Below, piece after piece: positions 9,001 to 16,862 of a stretch of DNA of 64,000 nt. The number at the start of each line of letters is the position of its first letter. The first letter of the stretch is position 1. The DNA is from Candidatus Flexicrinis affinis. GTDB lineage: Bacteria; Chloroflexota; Anaerolineae; Aggregatilineales; Phototrophicaceae. Made by a program: the position numbers and the translations under genes. The notes below the pieces were generated by a model. It worked only from the letters and a program-made list of their open reading frames with translations. It did no database searches and was not told where the DNA came from. The stretch covers positions 62,001 through 126,000 of the forward strand of contig JADJWE010000001.1 of the NCBI GenBank assembly GCA_016716525.1. The letters are read 5' to 3'.

Positions 9001-9892
9001 GCAGCGCCACCCGTCCGTACTCACCCGACTCGATCACGGCACCGTCGGCCACACCGGCTGCCAGCACGAGGGCCAGATGTCCCGGGCGCGGCGCGACCAC
9101 CGGCTCGATCTGCGCAGGCGGTGGAGGCGGTTCGAGCAAGGCCTGAAACCCGCTGGTGCGCCACGCCCCTTGCTCTTCGATCAGGCGCAGCCCGGACGCC
9201 TCGTCCAGCATGTCGGCGGCGAACACGAACCGCTGGATGACAGGCGGCTTGGGCAGCGCGTAGACCGGCTCCGGCTGGACCGTCAGGACACGCGGTTCGT
9301 CCCGCGCGCGCAGGATCTGCTCGAACAGCGCGGCGGAGTCGGCCGGTTCGCCTTTCACGGCGCAAACGACGATCTGTTCATACTGTCCGAGATGCTTGCC
9401 TGGCAGCCCCCAGACATCGATGCGGCTGCTGTGTTTGGCGAGGAATGCCGCCGCTTCGCGGGTGACGTGCTGCCGGTAGACGCACCACATCGCCAGACCG
9501 CCGTCCTGCACCCATTTCCAGGCGTGGCGTAAGTAACGGAACTCGACGCGCTTGCTGCCGGAGGCTGCGGCATCGTGGTCGTACGGCGGGTTGAGCCACG
9601 CGGCACCGAACGCGTTGTTCGACGCGACCAGCCGCTCGACATCGCAGCGCACCGCTTGTGTCAAGCCGAAGCGGGCGATGCAGGCGGCTGCCCGCTCGCC
9701 GTCGAGTTCGTTGGCGTAAGGCGTCAGCTTCCACGCCTTGGCCGCGGCTTCTAGAAACGCGCCTTCCCCGGCGAACGGATCCAGCAGCCGGACGCCTGGA
9801 TGTGCCGGTGCCACCAACGAAAGGAGCGCCGGATAGTGGCGCTCCTCGATGGGCAGATAGCCCATGATCATTTTGCTTTCTGCACGTGCCAT
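6080..9892 (-). CDS. DNA methyltransferase-SNF2-like helicase fusion (DUF6094 N-terminus)
   Basis: A 1270-residue protein. The N-terminus carries an adenine-methyltransferase-type fold: FAGEGAF (motif I, about 40-46) and NPPYD (motif IV, about 101-105). A superfamily-2 helicase follows, with Walker A GQMGVGKTA near 432-440, two Cys pairs (CPHC near 569 and CTIC near 599, probably a zinc module) inserted before a DEVH box near 650-653, and a C-terminal helicase half with a QAAARSYRLNQ motif VI around 1010. The ATG at 9892 was chosen because GAGGAG lies 9 bases upstream; a GTG 21 bases earlier would overlap the preceding stop. Coupled to the primase, it could be a replication or remodelling enzyme or a defence protein. 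Confidence 0.72.
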   Translation of the reverse strand: MARAESKMIMGYLPIEERHYPALLSLVAPAHPGVRLLDPFAGEGAFLEAAAKAWKLTPYANELDGERAAACIARFGLTQAVRCDVERLVASNNAFGAAWLNPPYDHDAAASGSKRVEFRYLRHAWKWVQDGGLAMWCVYRQHVTREAAAFLAKHSSRIDVWGLPGKHLGQYEQIVVCAVKGEPADSAALFEQILRARDEPRVLTVQPEPVYALPKPPVIQRFVFAADMLDEASGLRLIEEQGAWRTSGFQALLEPPPPPAQIEPVVAPRPGHLALVLAAGVADGAVIESGEYGRVALRGKTRHVEQIARVEVEADPTDPDRQVKKTTIRLKPTTTLTLLGADGTTVEMEGDEALLGFITANKRALADYLNARFQPMYRFDLDAIPSAGQRFSHWLDSIRLNGKHRLYAAQKHVVAAITRGLQDRDSILLVGQMGVGKTAIGGSAAVAIASQIATAFQTSVRPEHVVLIVAPPHLIEKWKREVLSVAPNAAIERLDRHEDVRRFMQRAETLPAHVPKIGLIKRDLTKLGCAWEPAVVWRTEASPLWHHRQPTPDGYEPHERIRRVRVPTCPHCGQTVMQEKKGVSAAASEAWLNGGKRTCTICHAPLWRESRDRGSQPKPGEKYPTRNPRYRLDEYLKRMYPDRVYLLIWDEVHEAQHGDTGNGEAFSRMAGLSKKVLAMTGTPFNGRSSSIFNLEYAINPRVRTRYPWGGGRRLSRKERGSRTFQEVLSENSSQRGRAESRWVSEMGVREQIVEERPSYDRDTGAYTGTSTYERPYQEAPGISPLLVAEVLDHAVFFSLGDLGKALPRYEEIAHPVELDADLYAEYDRTRQRLKDYLIQRRWEGDTTFRGAYLQWAMGWHNAPFRPYEVIHNLKHPITGVKEPYTVARLPSYGEDRIFAKEQALIDRVQAELAANRPCVIYFRQTATRDIQPRLETLLRRHVPEARTFILKNTVDAERREAVIAREIAKGTNVVLCNPELIKTGLDLIHFPTLIFYELVFNLSTLMQAAARSYRLNQTHEHCKVIYLYAEGTMEQTAVQLMSRKQRAAKLLTGDIGLTGLDALTEGEGGFEEALLDAIGRDAALLDPSQMFQSTNAVSEIDREDAAYWNVESEVRDEDEMLIVGPDPLLVTALDLGATVTREETAHEEQPVPMAPSAYLDSVTLILSEAQWRTLRAEVIDIAESGASHADLSDWLSANRVVFPGCEREVASRLHALVIADGLQEAFLSAEQPKPSVDPVKSKHKPSAKIVPFPQTEPARDDASARQLALF

Positions 9893-9909
9893 GCGGGTTG
9901 TCTCCTCTC

Positions 9910-10983
9910 TCACGTTGTTTGTTTGGGCAGCTCAATGACGCCGTGCTCGAGCCCGCCGGTGATCAGGCGCGTCCATGCATCGACGTCCAGATCGACGGTG
10001 AGCAGGTCGATCTCGCCGGCCGCGCGGGTCTTGCGCACCAGCGTGGCCCGCTGTCCTGCGTCGTACAGATACGCCGACCACGCCTCGAACACCGGGACGT
10101 TGACGAGCTGCGTCACGTGATGCGCCAGCTTGGCGGCTGCCTGAGCGTCGCTGGTGCGGAAGATGAACGTCGTCGCCTTGCCGCCGTAGTTCGGCGCAAC
10201 CGCCCACGCGTGCACAAGGATCAGCGAGGCGAACCGCGCTTCCGGCAGGTAGTGCAGGTAGGCGTGAAACATGCCGGTATTCCCTTCGCCGGCAGTCAGC
10301 TCGACGCTCGGTGCATCGGGCGGCACGACGGTGACGTGCTCGCCTTTGCTTAGCTTCGCACGGATCGCTTCGACGGCCATGCGCGGCCCGGCCAGATTGA
10401 TGTAGACCGCGATGCCGTCATGGATCGCAAAGCCGTAGCAGAAGACCTGCCCGGTGATGCTGCCGGTGATCTCGCCGCAGAACGCCTGGTCGATCCGCGC
10501 CAGACGACCCGTGGACACGCTTGGGGCGGAGTGCGTTATTGGCGGCTCCTGCTTCACCGCGCGGATCGCGTGCTGCACGGCGTCCATCACGCCGTCTGTT
10601 GGAGGCGATGCCGGCTTGCTGACGCGAATCAGCGGTCGTTCCGGCGATTCCTCAGATGTGATGTCGGGCGTCGGCTCGACAGCGGGTGCCGCTGTCCGCA
10701 GCGCGTCGTCTTCGGCCAGCACAGCCAGAATCTGCCGCTCCAGTGCCGGTGGCAGGACCGGCTCAGGCGACGGGGCATCCGGTTCGCCGACCAGCGCCTG
10801 GATCGCTGCCGGCAGCGTCTCGCCGATCCAGTACCATGCGCGCCGCCTGCTGCTAAACCGTGCGCCGTGGCGCTTGAGCAGATCGCGATGCGGATAAGTG
10901 TCGCCGGTCAGCCACCACCAACATTTGCCGCCGGCTTCCCGCTGACTGCGTTCCGCGATGATGGGCCGTGCTGACTCAGACAT
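9910..10983 (-). CDS. Hypothetical protein, GDTYPHRD/GARF module plus unknown C-terminal domain
   Basis: A 357-residue protein of unknown function. Residues 20-65 form a small aromatic-rich module (WWWLTGDTYPHRD, LLKRHGARFSS, AWYWIGE) seen in various plasmid- and phage-borne proteins that I cannot name with confidence. A disordered proline-rich linker covers about 68-155. The C-terminal half (about 160-350) is a compact alpha/beta region without recognised catalytic residues. It overlaps the upstream DUF2493-like gene by 8 bases and directly precedes the methyltransferase-helicase gene, so all are one operon. Confidence 0.55.
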   Translation of the reverse strand: MSESARPIIAERSQREAGGKCWWWLTGDTYPHRDLLKRHGARFSSRRRAWYWIGETLPAAIQALVGEPDAPSPEPVLPPALERQILAVLAEDDALRTAAPAVEPTPDITSEESPERPLIRVSKPASPPTDGVMDAVQHAIRAVKQEPPITHSAPSVSTGRLARIDQAFCGEITGSITGQVFCYGFAIHDGIAVYINLAGPRMAVEAIRAKLSKGEHVTVVPPDAPSVELTAGEGNTGMFHAYLHYLPEARFASLILVHAWAVAPNYGGKATTFIFRTSDAQAAAKLAHHVTQLVNVPVFEAWSAYLYDAGQRATLVRKTRAAGEIDLLTVDLDVDAWTRLITGGLEHGVIELPKQTT

Positions 10984-11437
10984 GGCTGTTCCTCCACGGA
11001 CTGAAGTCCTTCAGGTGCGCATCCTTGCCGCGCTGGATCGCGTACTCGTAGCCGGCCAGCGTGCCGGGGCTGTGGCCGTTCCAGATGAAGAGCGCGTGCT
11101 GGGACATATCGACCAGCCAGCGGTCGCGCACGGTGTAGCCGCCCAGCGGTAGTCCGCCGGCGCCGCGATACAGCTCGCGCGCCACTTTGATGTACTGGCC
11201 GTGCTTGCAGCCGTGGTTACGTGGAAACGGGGCGGTTCCCGCCACGATGACCGGCGCCTTCAGTCGGCGGCATTCGCGCACCACCGCCAGATCGACGCCT
11301 TTCGGGCTATCACCGACCAGGACTGTCCAGCCGAGCCGGTGCGCGCGCTGTACCGCTTTCCGTGCGTAGGCCAGCATGTCCGGACTGGCGTCGCGGCTGC
11401 CGGCGATCAGGACGTGCGTGATCGTGCGAATTCGCAT
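10976..11437 (-). CDS. DUF2493/SLOG-like Rossmann protein
   Basis: A 153-residue single-domain protein. VLIAGSRDASPDM near the N-terminus and GWTVLVGDSPKGVDLAV further on match the GSR and GxxxGxD nucleotide-binding features of DUF2493/SLOG proteins, which bind or cleave nucleotide-derived ligands and are frequent in phages, plasmids and some defence systems. It is the first gene of a four-gene minus-strand operon ending with the primase. A GGAGGTG ribosome site lies just upstream of the ATG. The ligand is unknown. Confidence 0.65.
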   Translation of the reverse strand: MRIRTITHVLIAGSRDASPDMLAYARKAVQRAHRLGWTVLVGDSPKGVDLAVVRECRRLKAPVIVAGTAPFPRNHGCKHGQYIKVARELYRGAGGLPLGGYTVRDRWLVDMSQHALFIWNGHSPGTLAGYEYAIQRGKDAHLKDFSPWRNSHV

Positions 11438-12152
11438 CGGTCACCTCCATTCAGGGTGTGATGTGTGAGAAACGAAAACGCGCCGCCTTCGGATCCGAAG
11501 ACCCGAAGACGACGCGGAGTAAGTCCGTTCTGTGCGCCCATCCCCGTAGAGTTCTGCCTGGGTGCGTCCCGAGTCAGGCACGAACCTGCTCAAGACGTTG
11601 GCCGTTCCAGTCGATGGTCGATTGCGACCATCGCACCCACGACGGTGTACGGGATCCGGACCGGAGTGTCCGGGGGCGTTTGGCACAGTCAGGACAGAGC
11701 GGTCACCTGTAGGAGGGCGTCGACGCGCATCGGCGTCGGGCAGGGTTTACAGCGCGCCCTTTCGAGCTAACGCGGCCATCACACGGCGCATCCGTGTGAC
11801 CGGTGTCCCACTGTGCATATGTGAAGGTGCAACAACGCCCCACCCCCAGCACGCCGGGGCAGCCCCGACGGCGACCCGAAGGGCGACCGGTGCGCGGCTG
11901 AGCGCAGCGGCACCAGCCCGCGCCGCGCGCCGAGTCGAAGCCGCCCGCGGCTTTCGCCGGTGGGGTGGCGTGCTACATTGCGTGGCGCGTTGCACCGGAG
12001 ATGCACAGGACGGGACGGGTATATGGAAGGGGCTGGGGGAACGGGCAAGAGGCGCGGCCGTGAGGAGAAAGATCACGGCAACGTTTCTCGGTTGGGAACC
12101 TAACAGCGTTCGTTCTCGAACAGTTCGAATACGGTGAGGGTGGACTACCAGT
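11438..12152. other. Structured noncoding region between operon start and CRISPR array
   Basis: These 715 bases contain no convincing gene; the short open frames are GC-driven. Perfect dyads stand out: CTTCGGATCCGAAG (11487-11500), CGATGGTCG-4-CGACCATCG (11612-11633), CGACGC-6-GCGTCG (11721-11738) and TCACACGG-5-CCGTGTGA (11779-11799). A plus-strand extended -10-like TGCTACATT lies at 11971-11979. The region must hold the promoter of the leftward operon starting at 11437. Its structure would also fit an origin, transfer origin or structured RNA. Which is unknown. Confidence 0.5.
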
Positions 12153-12153
12153 G

Positions 12154-13770
12154 TTTCAGTACCCTCTGCGGGTTTTGATCTCTGGAAACCGGGTGCGGGC
12201 GGCTCGTTATGCTGCTCGGACTTGTTTCAGTACCCTCTGCGGGTTTTGATCTCTGGGAACCATAGTAGCCGCGCCGCATGGCTTCACGTATTGCCGTTTC
12301 AGTACCTTCTGCGGGTTTTGATCTCTGGGAACAGACGTTGGACGGCCGAGTACAAGTGCATTGTCGCGTTTCAGTACCCTCTGCGGGTTTTGATCTCTGG
12401 GAACTCGCGGCGTCATCAATCCAAGCGGAACCGTCAAGTCTTTCAGTACCCTCTGCGGGTTTTGATCTCTGGGAACCGGTGCGCGAATGGCGACAGGTTA
12501 CGACGTTTTGCTTTCAGTACCCTCTGCGGGTTTTGATCTCTGGGAACCCGGGTGGCACGGTCAAGTACGTTGGTCATTCCAGCCTTTCAGTACCCTCTGC
12601 GGGTTTTGATCTCTGGGAACGCCGGTATCCGCGTGAGCATCGGCGGCTTCAGCGTGTTTCAGTACCCTCTGCGGGTTTTGATCTCTGGGAACTTACATGG
12701 ATAACAGCTATGGCGTACTGAGCAACGGTTTCAGTACCCTCTGCGGGTTTTGATCTCTGGGAACCCGACGCGCTGGACGTCGACGTGTCCGTGCTGCTCT
12801 TTCAGTACCCTCTTCTGCGGGTTTTGATCTCTGGGAACGCGTGACCCACTGGCAAAACCGCATTATTGGTGAGCTTTCAGTACCCTCTGCGGGTTTTGAT
12901 CTCTGGGAACGACAAGCCCACCTGCCGCGAGGCCAGCGACGCGACCTTTCAGTACCCTCTGCGGGTTTTGATCTCTGGGAACCATACTGCGCGCGCCCCG
13001 TCATCAGTTCCTTAAACCTTTCAGTACCCTCTGCGGGTTTTGATCTCTGGGAACTCGCGTCCTGACGGAGATGGGGCATCTATTTCTACTTTCAGTACCC
13101 TCTGCGGGTTTTGATCTCTGGGAACTCGAGACGGCGGCGTTTGCGGCAGTCAGTGAACCACTTTCAGTACCCTCTGCGGGTTTTGATCTCTGGGAACCCG
13201 GTATCTCTGTGCCGTGCAACGCAACGCACACCCTTTCAGTACCCTCTGCGGGTTTTGATCTCTGGGAACCCGCGCCTTGCGCAGGAAGTCCCACGTCCAA
13301 CCGACTTTCAGTACCCTCTGCGGGTTTTGATCTCTGGGAACCCTTGCGCTGCGGCCAGACCACCGCGCCGGTTCGCCTTTCAGTACCCTCTGCGGGTTTT
13401 GATCTCTGGGAAGTGCGGACAGACGTTCCGCGTCAATCGGTATGCGCTTTCAGTACCCTCTGCGGGTTTTGATCTCTGGGAACCTTGCGCAGATCGTGAC
13501 GCGCGTACCGGCAAGCTGCTTTCAGTACCCTCTGCGGGTTTTGATCTCTGGGAACGCGTGTGGGCACGGATCGCGCCGCAGACGGTCAAGTTTCAGTACC
13601 CTCTGCGGGTTTTGATCTCTGGGAACACGTCGCCAGCACGGCGACGACCGAGGCATATGCCCTTTCAGTACCCTCTGCGGGTTTTGATCTCTGGGAACAT
13701 CGTCGAGAAATCGCGCGGCATGGATCTGGCGCACTTTCAGTACCCTCTGCGGGTTTTGATCTCTGGGAAC
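12154..13770 (-). CRISPR. CRISPR array, 23 repeats / 22 spacers
   Basis: I count 23 repeat copies of a 36-base core with spacers of 34-37 bases. Read on the minus strand the repeat begins GTTCCCAGAGATC and ends with ACCC-GCAGA-GGGT followed by ACTGAAA and one variable base. This gives a Cas6-type hairpin and the usual 8-base 5' handle, and sets transcription leftward, same as the cas genes. The leftmost copy (12154-12189) has a mutated end (GGAAAC for GGGAAC), as expected for the distal end, so the leader is on the right beside cas4. Variants: copy 3 (12297) has one substitution, copy 10 (12800-12838) has a 3-base insertion in the hairpin loop, copy 18 (13378-13413) ends in G not C. Confidence 0.97.
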
Positions 13771-13947
13771 CCAGCACGCCTGACAACACTGGCTGGAGTG
13801 ATTTGACCTGCGCTCTTCGTTTCGGGCCTCAAAACGGCTTGTGCGCGTTCGTCAACGACGTCGATCCGTGTGAATTCCATGACTTATTGTACTCCATTTC
13901 GCAACTCTCCTACCGCAGTCATCCCGCGGACAAGTTGCGATTCACTG
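13771..13947 (-). promoter_or_regulatory. CRISPR leader
   Basis: This 177-base stretch separates the cas4 stop from the first (newest) repeat. On the minus strand a TACAAT -10-like hexamer lies at 13891-13886, about 115 bases before the array, without a clear -35. It would contain the array promoter and the integration signals used by Cas1-Cas2. Read-through from the cas1-cas2-cas4 operon is also possible since no terminator is seen. Confidence 0.6.
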
Positions 13948-14535
13948 CTATACATCATTGCAGAAGCGTCGGAACTCGCAATCAAGGCAACGCTGGCGCC
14001 ACTCTGTTGGCCCAGGCATCCGTTCTGACTGCTGAATGACTGTCATTTCGTTCACTGCCGACTCCACTTTGCACCGGAGTTGCGAACTAATGCGAATTTC
14101 GACGGCTTTTCTGACCTTCGTCAAATATACGAAACCACGCTTTGCGGGTACCAGGTACGACTCTTCGGCCAATATGGCATATGCGGCCAACTGTACTTCG
14201 AAGTGTTTTCCGTAGCGACTGGCGATCTTGTAGTCCACGATGATCAGTTCATGTGGTGCGATAACCAGTTGATCCAATCTTCCAGTCAGGTTCAATCGAC
14301 TGGAAGCCACATCAACATCGAACAATACCTCTCCGCTGTCGATTCCATACATCGCCATCGTACGTCGCGCCGCCCGCCTCCGCTCGTCGCTGTGCCGCTC
14401 AATGCTGATGCTCATCTTGCGCGTCACCGGGCGAACGTCCGGTAGGCACAGGTGGAAGTACGAAATTCGCTGACAGTAGATGTGTTGTTTGAGATCCGTC
14501 ACGGTGAACGGTTGAGCAACCTCCAGGCTAATCAT
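13948..14535 (-). CDS. cas4: Cas4 exonuclease/PAM-processing protein
   Basis: A 195-residue Cas4. C21 and the C-terminal triad C183, C186, C192 would hold a 4Fe-4S cluster; the RecB-type nuclease core shows D88 (GRLDQL), D101-x-K103 (VDYK) and Q115 in QLAAYA. Cas4 trims prespacers and helps choose PAM and orientation together with Cas1-Cas2. The ATG at 14535 was chosen because CGGAGG lies 5 bases upstream; a further ATG at 14553 lacks a site. It overlaps cas2 by 8 bases and is the last gene of the adaptation operon. Confidence 0.9.
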   Translation of the reverse strand: MISLEVAQPFTVTDLKQHIYCQRISYFHLCLPDVRPVTRKMSISIERHSDERRRAARRTMAMYGIDSGEVLFDVDVASSRLNLTGRLDQLVIAPHELIIVDYKIASRYGKHFEVQLAAYAILAEESYLVPAKRGFVYLTKVRKAVEIRISSQLRCKVESAVNEMTVIQQSERMPGPTEWRQRCLDCEFRRFCNDV

Positions 14536-14788
14536 AGTCGCCTCCGATAACAATGCGATTCTTCCATTCCTGCTGCCCTACAGAGATCAACTGGACGCGA
14601 CCTTTCCCGCTATCCAGAATTTTCTCAATCCGCATCATCAACTCTTGTTGATGATTACGACTCAGCTGGCCGATGAAGGCGCTGAACTGTACGCGGTCCA
14701 GCCCATAGTCAAGGCATGCGTCGGCGATTCTGGTACGAGCCTTGTCGTCTTCAATGTCGTACATAACAAGCGTAGGGTTCATAGCCAT
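14528..14788 (-). CDS. cas2: Cas2
   Basis: An 86-residue Cas2 with the ferredoxin-like start TLVMYDIEDDKARTRIADAC, where the first Asp after VMY is the family's conserved acidic residue, and RVQFSAFIGQLS in the second strand region. It forms the structural centre of the Cas1-Cas2 integrase. It starts 6 bases after the cas1 stop and overlaps cas4, so the three adaptation genes are translationally linked. A second Met at residue 3 is an alternative start. Confidence 0.93.
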   Translation of the reverse strand: MAMNPTLVMYDIEDDKARTRIADACLDYGLDRVQFSAFIGQLSRNHQQELMMRIEKILDSGKGRVQLISVGQQEWKNRIVIGGDYD

Positions 14789-14794
14789 GAGCGT

Positions 14795-15817
14795 TCACCA
14801 GCTGATCCGGAATGGTGTGTATTGATCACGCTCCCCGCGTACGAAACTGGCAAGCTCGCGGGCCTGCATCTGGATAACCACACGCAGCTCAAACCGCCTT
14901 CCCTGATGACGTACTTCGGCCTCAAGGTGTTCCAGAACCTTTTCCGCGAGGCGCTTGCGGGTTTCGACGTCCAGAAGACCCTGTTCATCTTGCCCGACTC
15001 TGAAGCCTCTGTTGATCAGACCAAACACCAGCCGATCCACCGCAACCTGTCTGAATTCCTCTATCAGGTCGAGAACAAGGCTCGGCTTGCCTGACCGGTC
15101 AGCATGTAGAAACCCGGCATAGGGATCGAGGCCGGCCAGCACGACGGCTTGGGCAATCTGGCCATAGAGGATGCCATATCCATAATTCAACAGGCTGTTG
15201 ATAGGATCGCGGGCTCCACGCGTTTTGCGGCCTTGCCAGCCGTAGCTCTCCGGGAACAATACACCGACTGCCTGCCAATAGCGGCGTGCCGCAGAGCCTT
15301 CAGCGCCCATCAGCGCGGCACGAATGTCATCTAGTTCGCCGCGCCGGAGCTGCTCGATCGTAGCCACATGATCCTGAACCTCGTCAGCGGCGGATCGAAG
15401 TGCATCAAACACTTCCGGTTCGGTATCCGACCGGTTCTTCGCGACATACTTGAGGGTAGTGGCTTGGTTGGAGATCTTGCCCTCGGCGACCGCGCAGGCA
15501 AAATGCACGCCCCGTGGTGAGGTATATGCATCAAGCTGTGCTCGCCGGGTGAGCGCGGTGCCGTTCAATCCATTGGACATAACCGAGGCGTAGACATAGC
15601 CGGTCGGGTCAACGAAGTGGATTGGAATGCCGCGCTCGCAGCAGGCTTCAACAGCGTCAGCAGAAATGCTGACTCCCCGACCTGATATGAGTATGGACTG
15701 CAAGTGAAGGAGGGGGGCCTGTTCCAGTACCCCGTCCTTGTTGGTCACCTTTAGACGCTCGGAGTACTTGCCGATATGACACCCGAACGTCTCGACAATG
15801 AGGTTGTTGACAATCAT
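14795..15817 (-). CDS. cas1: Cas1 integrase
   Basis: A 340-residue Cas1. The catalytic metal-binding residues are E173 (GAEGSAARRYW), H238 (GFLHADRSGKPSL) and D250/E253 (LVLDLIEEFR), all present. It inserts new spacers at the leader end of the array. The ATG at 15817 is preferred over one 15 bases upstream because AGGA falls at a normal distance before it. It is the first gene of cas1-cas2-cas4, 56 bases downstream of a 21-bp dyad also found before the WYL-cas3 operon. Confidence 0.95.
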   Translation of the reverse strand: MIVNNLIVETFGCHIGKYSERLKVTNKDGVLEQAPLLHLQSILISGRGVSISADAVEACCERGIPIHFVDPTGYVYASVMSNGLNGTALTRRAQLDAYTSPRGVHFACAVAEGKISNQATTLKYVAKNRSDTEPEVFDALRSAADEVQDHVATIEQLRRGELDDIRAALMGAEGSAARRYWQAVGVLFPESYGWQGRKTRGARDPINSLLNYGYGILYGQIAQAVVLAGLDPYAGFLHADRSGKPSLVLDLIEEFRQVAVDRLVFGLINRGFRVGQDEQGLLDVETRKRLAEKVLEHLEAEVRHQGRRFELRVVIQMQARELASFVRGERDQYTPFRISW

Positions 15818-15860
15818 GGAAGGTATCCTCATCCTGGGCGACTACCGCCCTACACCTTCC

Positions 15861-15894
15861 ACAATAACGGCTAGTTGGAATCTACTGTTCCAAC
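15861..15894 (-). promoter_or_regulatory. Predicted WYL operator and promoter of cas1-cas2-cas4
   Basis: The dyad GTTGGAA-N7-TTCCAAC occupies 15874-15894, overlapping the cas6 stop. Seven bases further in the direction of transcription is TATTGT (15866-15861), a -10-like hexamer. Dyad, flank (CTAGC after the right arm on the minus strand) and 7-base spacing to the -10 all match the copy upstream of the WYL gene. The most economical reading is that one regulator, the WYL protein, controls both operons. Confidence 0.7.
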
Positions 15895-16862
15895 GTGACG
15901 ATTTCGTACCAGCCGTTCCCCTTCACAACGTTCTTTCCGACGTGAAGTGCGCTTCCCCATATCAGCCAATAGAGCAGTTCAGAAAGGTCGCCATTATATT
16001 GCACCTCGCCGATGACGCCGCTGATCGGCTTCAGCCCTTGAGCGCGGCGTGAGCCACTCATGACATGCACCCACCGGGTGCTGTCTTTCGTTATAGAAAT
16101 CGATCGGGCAACGTCCTGCAAATGCAGATGCAGGGATCGCCACTGCGAATGCTCGCGAGGTTCCGGCGTATAGTGCAATTCCAAGAGCTGAGCACGTTCT
16201 GCTAACCGCGCCAGCAGGATGTGGGCGTATGGGATGCGCGCGGGTCGCTGCTGCTCGGTCAGTTCACAGGGAGTAAGCCACTTCAACGTGATGCGATCTT
16301 TCGGCAAGGTTTGGACTGTTGCGGCGATCTGTTCGTGGGTGATGGGTACGCCAGGAAGACCACGTAACCGACCGTCACTAAAGATGTCCTGCTGCTGCCC
16401 CGTCAACGGGTTACATGCCAGCGCACGCCGCAACACGTATTGTCCGCGCCCGTAGCCAACGCCAATCTGTCCGATCTTATAGATCGCTTGGCACACATAC
16501 GGGAATAGCTGTTCAGCATCGCCATACAGGTTGACGCCGAAGCGTAGAGTTTCACCAGTGACAAGTCTAAGGCGCAGGTGATCGTCGAAGTCCAACGGCG
16601 GACGAATGGCAAATGGTCGCGGCGGGTTGGCGCCGCGGGGACTAGTTTGCGATTCCATCATGATGAGCCGACACAGCGGACAGTACAGGCTGTGTTCGGG
16701 CGTGCCTGCCAGCTTATCGTCGCAGAACACGACGTCGCGGAGCGCCTCCCATAGCGCTCCGCGAAGCTGCGCGCCCACCTGTGGACCAAACTCGATCGGT
16801 GTCTGAACTTCGGCCTCAAATACCAGTTGGTGCATAGTTAGGGGCAGGTGCGTGATCGTCAT
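15882..16862 (-). CDS. cas6: Cas6 pre-crRNA endoribonuclease
   Basis: A 326-residue RAMP protein of the Cas6 family with the typical C-terminal part: ISGVIGEVQYNGDLSELL followed by a glycine-rich HVGKNVVKGNGWYE loop near 310-323. An N-terminal CPLCRLI segment near 61-67 is common in this branch. It would cut the array transcript at the base of the ACCC-GCAGA-GGGT hairpin and leave an 8-base handle. It overlaps cas5 by 4 bases and is the last effector gene; its stop codon lies inside the operator for the adaptation operon. Confidence 0.88.
   Translation of the reverse strand: MTITHLPLTMHQLVFEAEVQTPIEFGPQVGAQLRGALWEALRDVVFCDDKLAGTPEHSLYCPLCRLIMMESQTSPRGANPPRPFAIRPPLDFDDHLRLRLVTGETLRFGVNLYGDAEQLFPYVCQAIYKIGQIGVGYGRGQYVLRRALACNPLTGQQQDIFSDGRLRGLPGVPITHEQIAATVQTLPKDRITLKWLTPCELTEQQRPARIPYAHILLARLAERAQLLELHYTPEPREHSQWRSLHLHLQDVARSISITKDSTRWVHVMSGSRRAQGLKPISGVIGEVQYNGDLSELLYWLIWGSALHVGKNVVKGNGWYEIVTLEQ

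Noticed and set aside
7070..9532. 820-codon plus-strand open frame opposite the helicase gene
   Set aside because: High-GC antisense shadow of the minus-strand gene; no motifs or ribosome site.
12100..12152. tRNA-like GTTCGAAT followed by CTACCA left of the CRISPR array
   Set aside because: The bases around the TTCGAAT loop do not pair as a T arm and no acceptor or anticodon arm can be drawn.
12207..13806. Long open frames with repeated peptide units across 12.2-13.8 kb
   Set aside because: They are translations of the CRISPR repeats, not genes.
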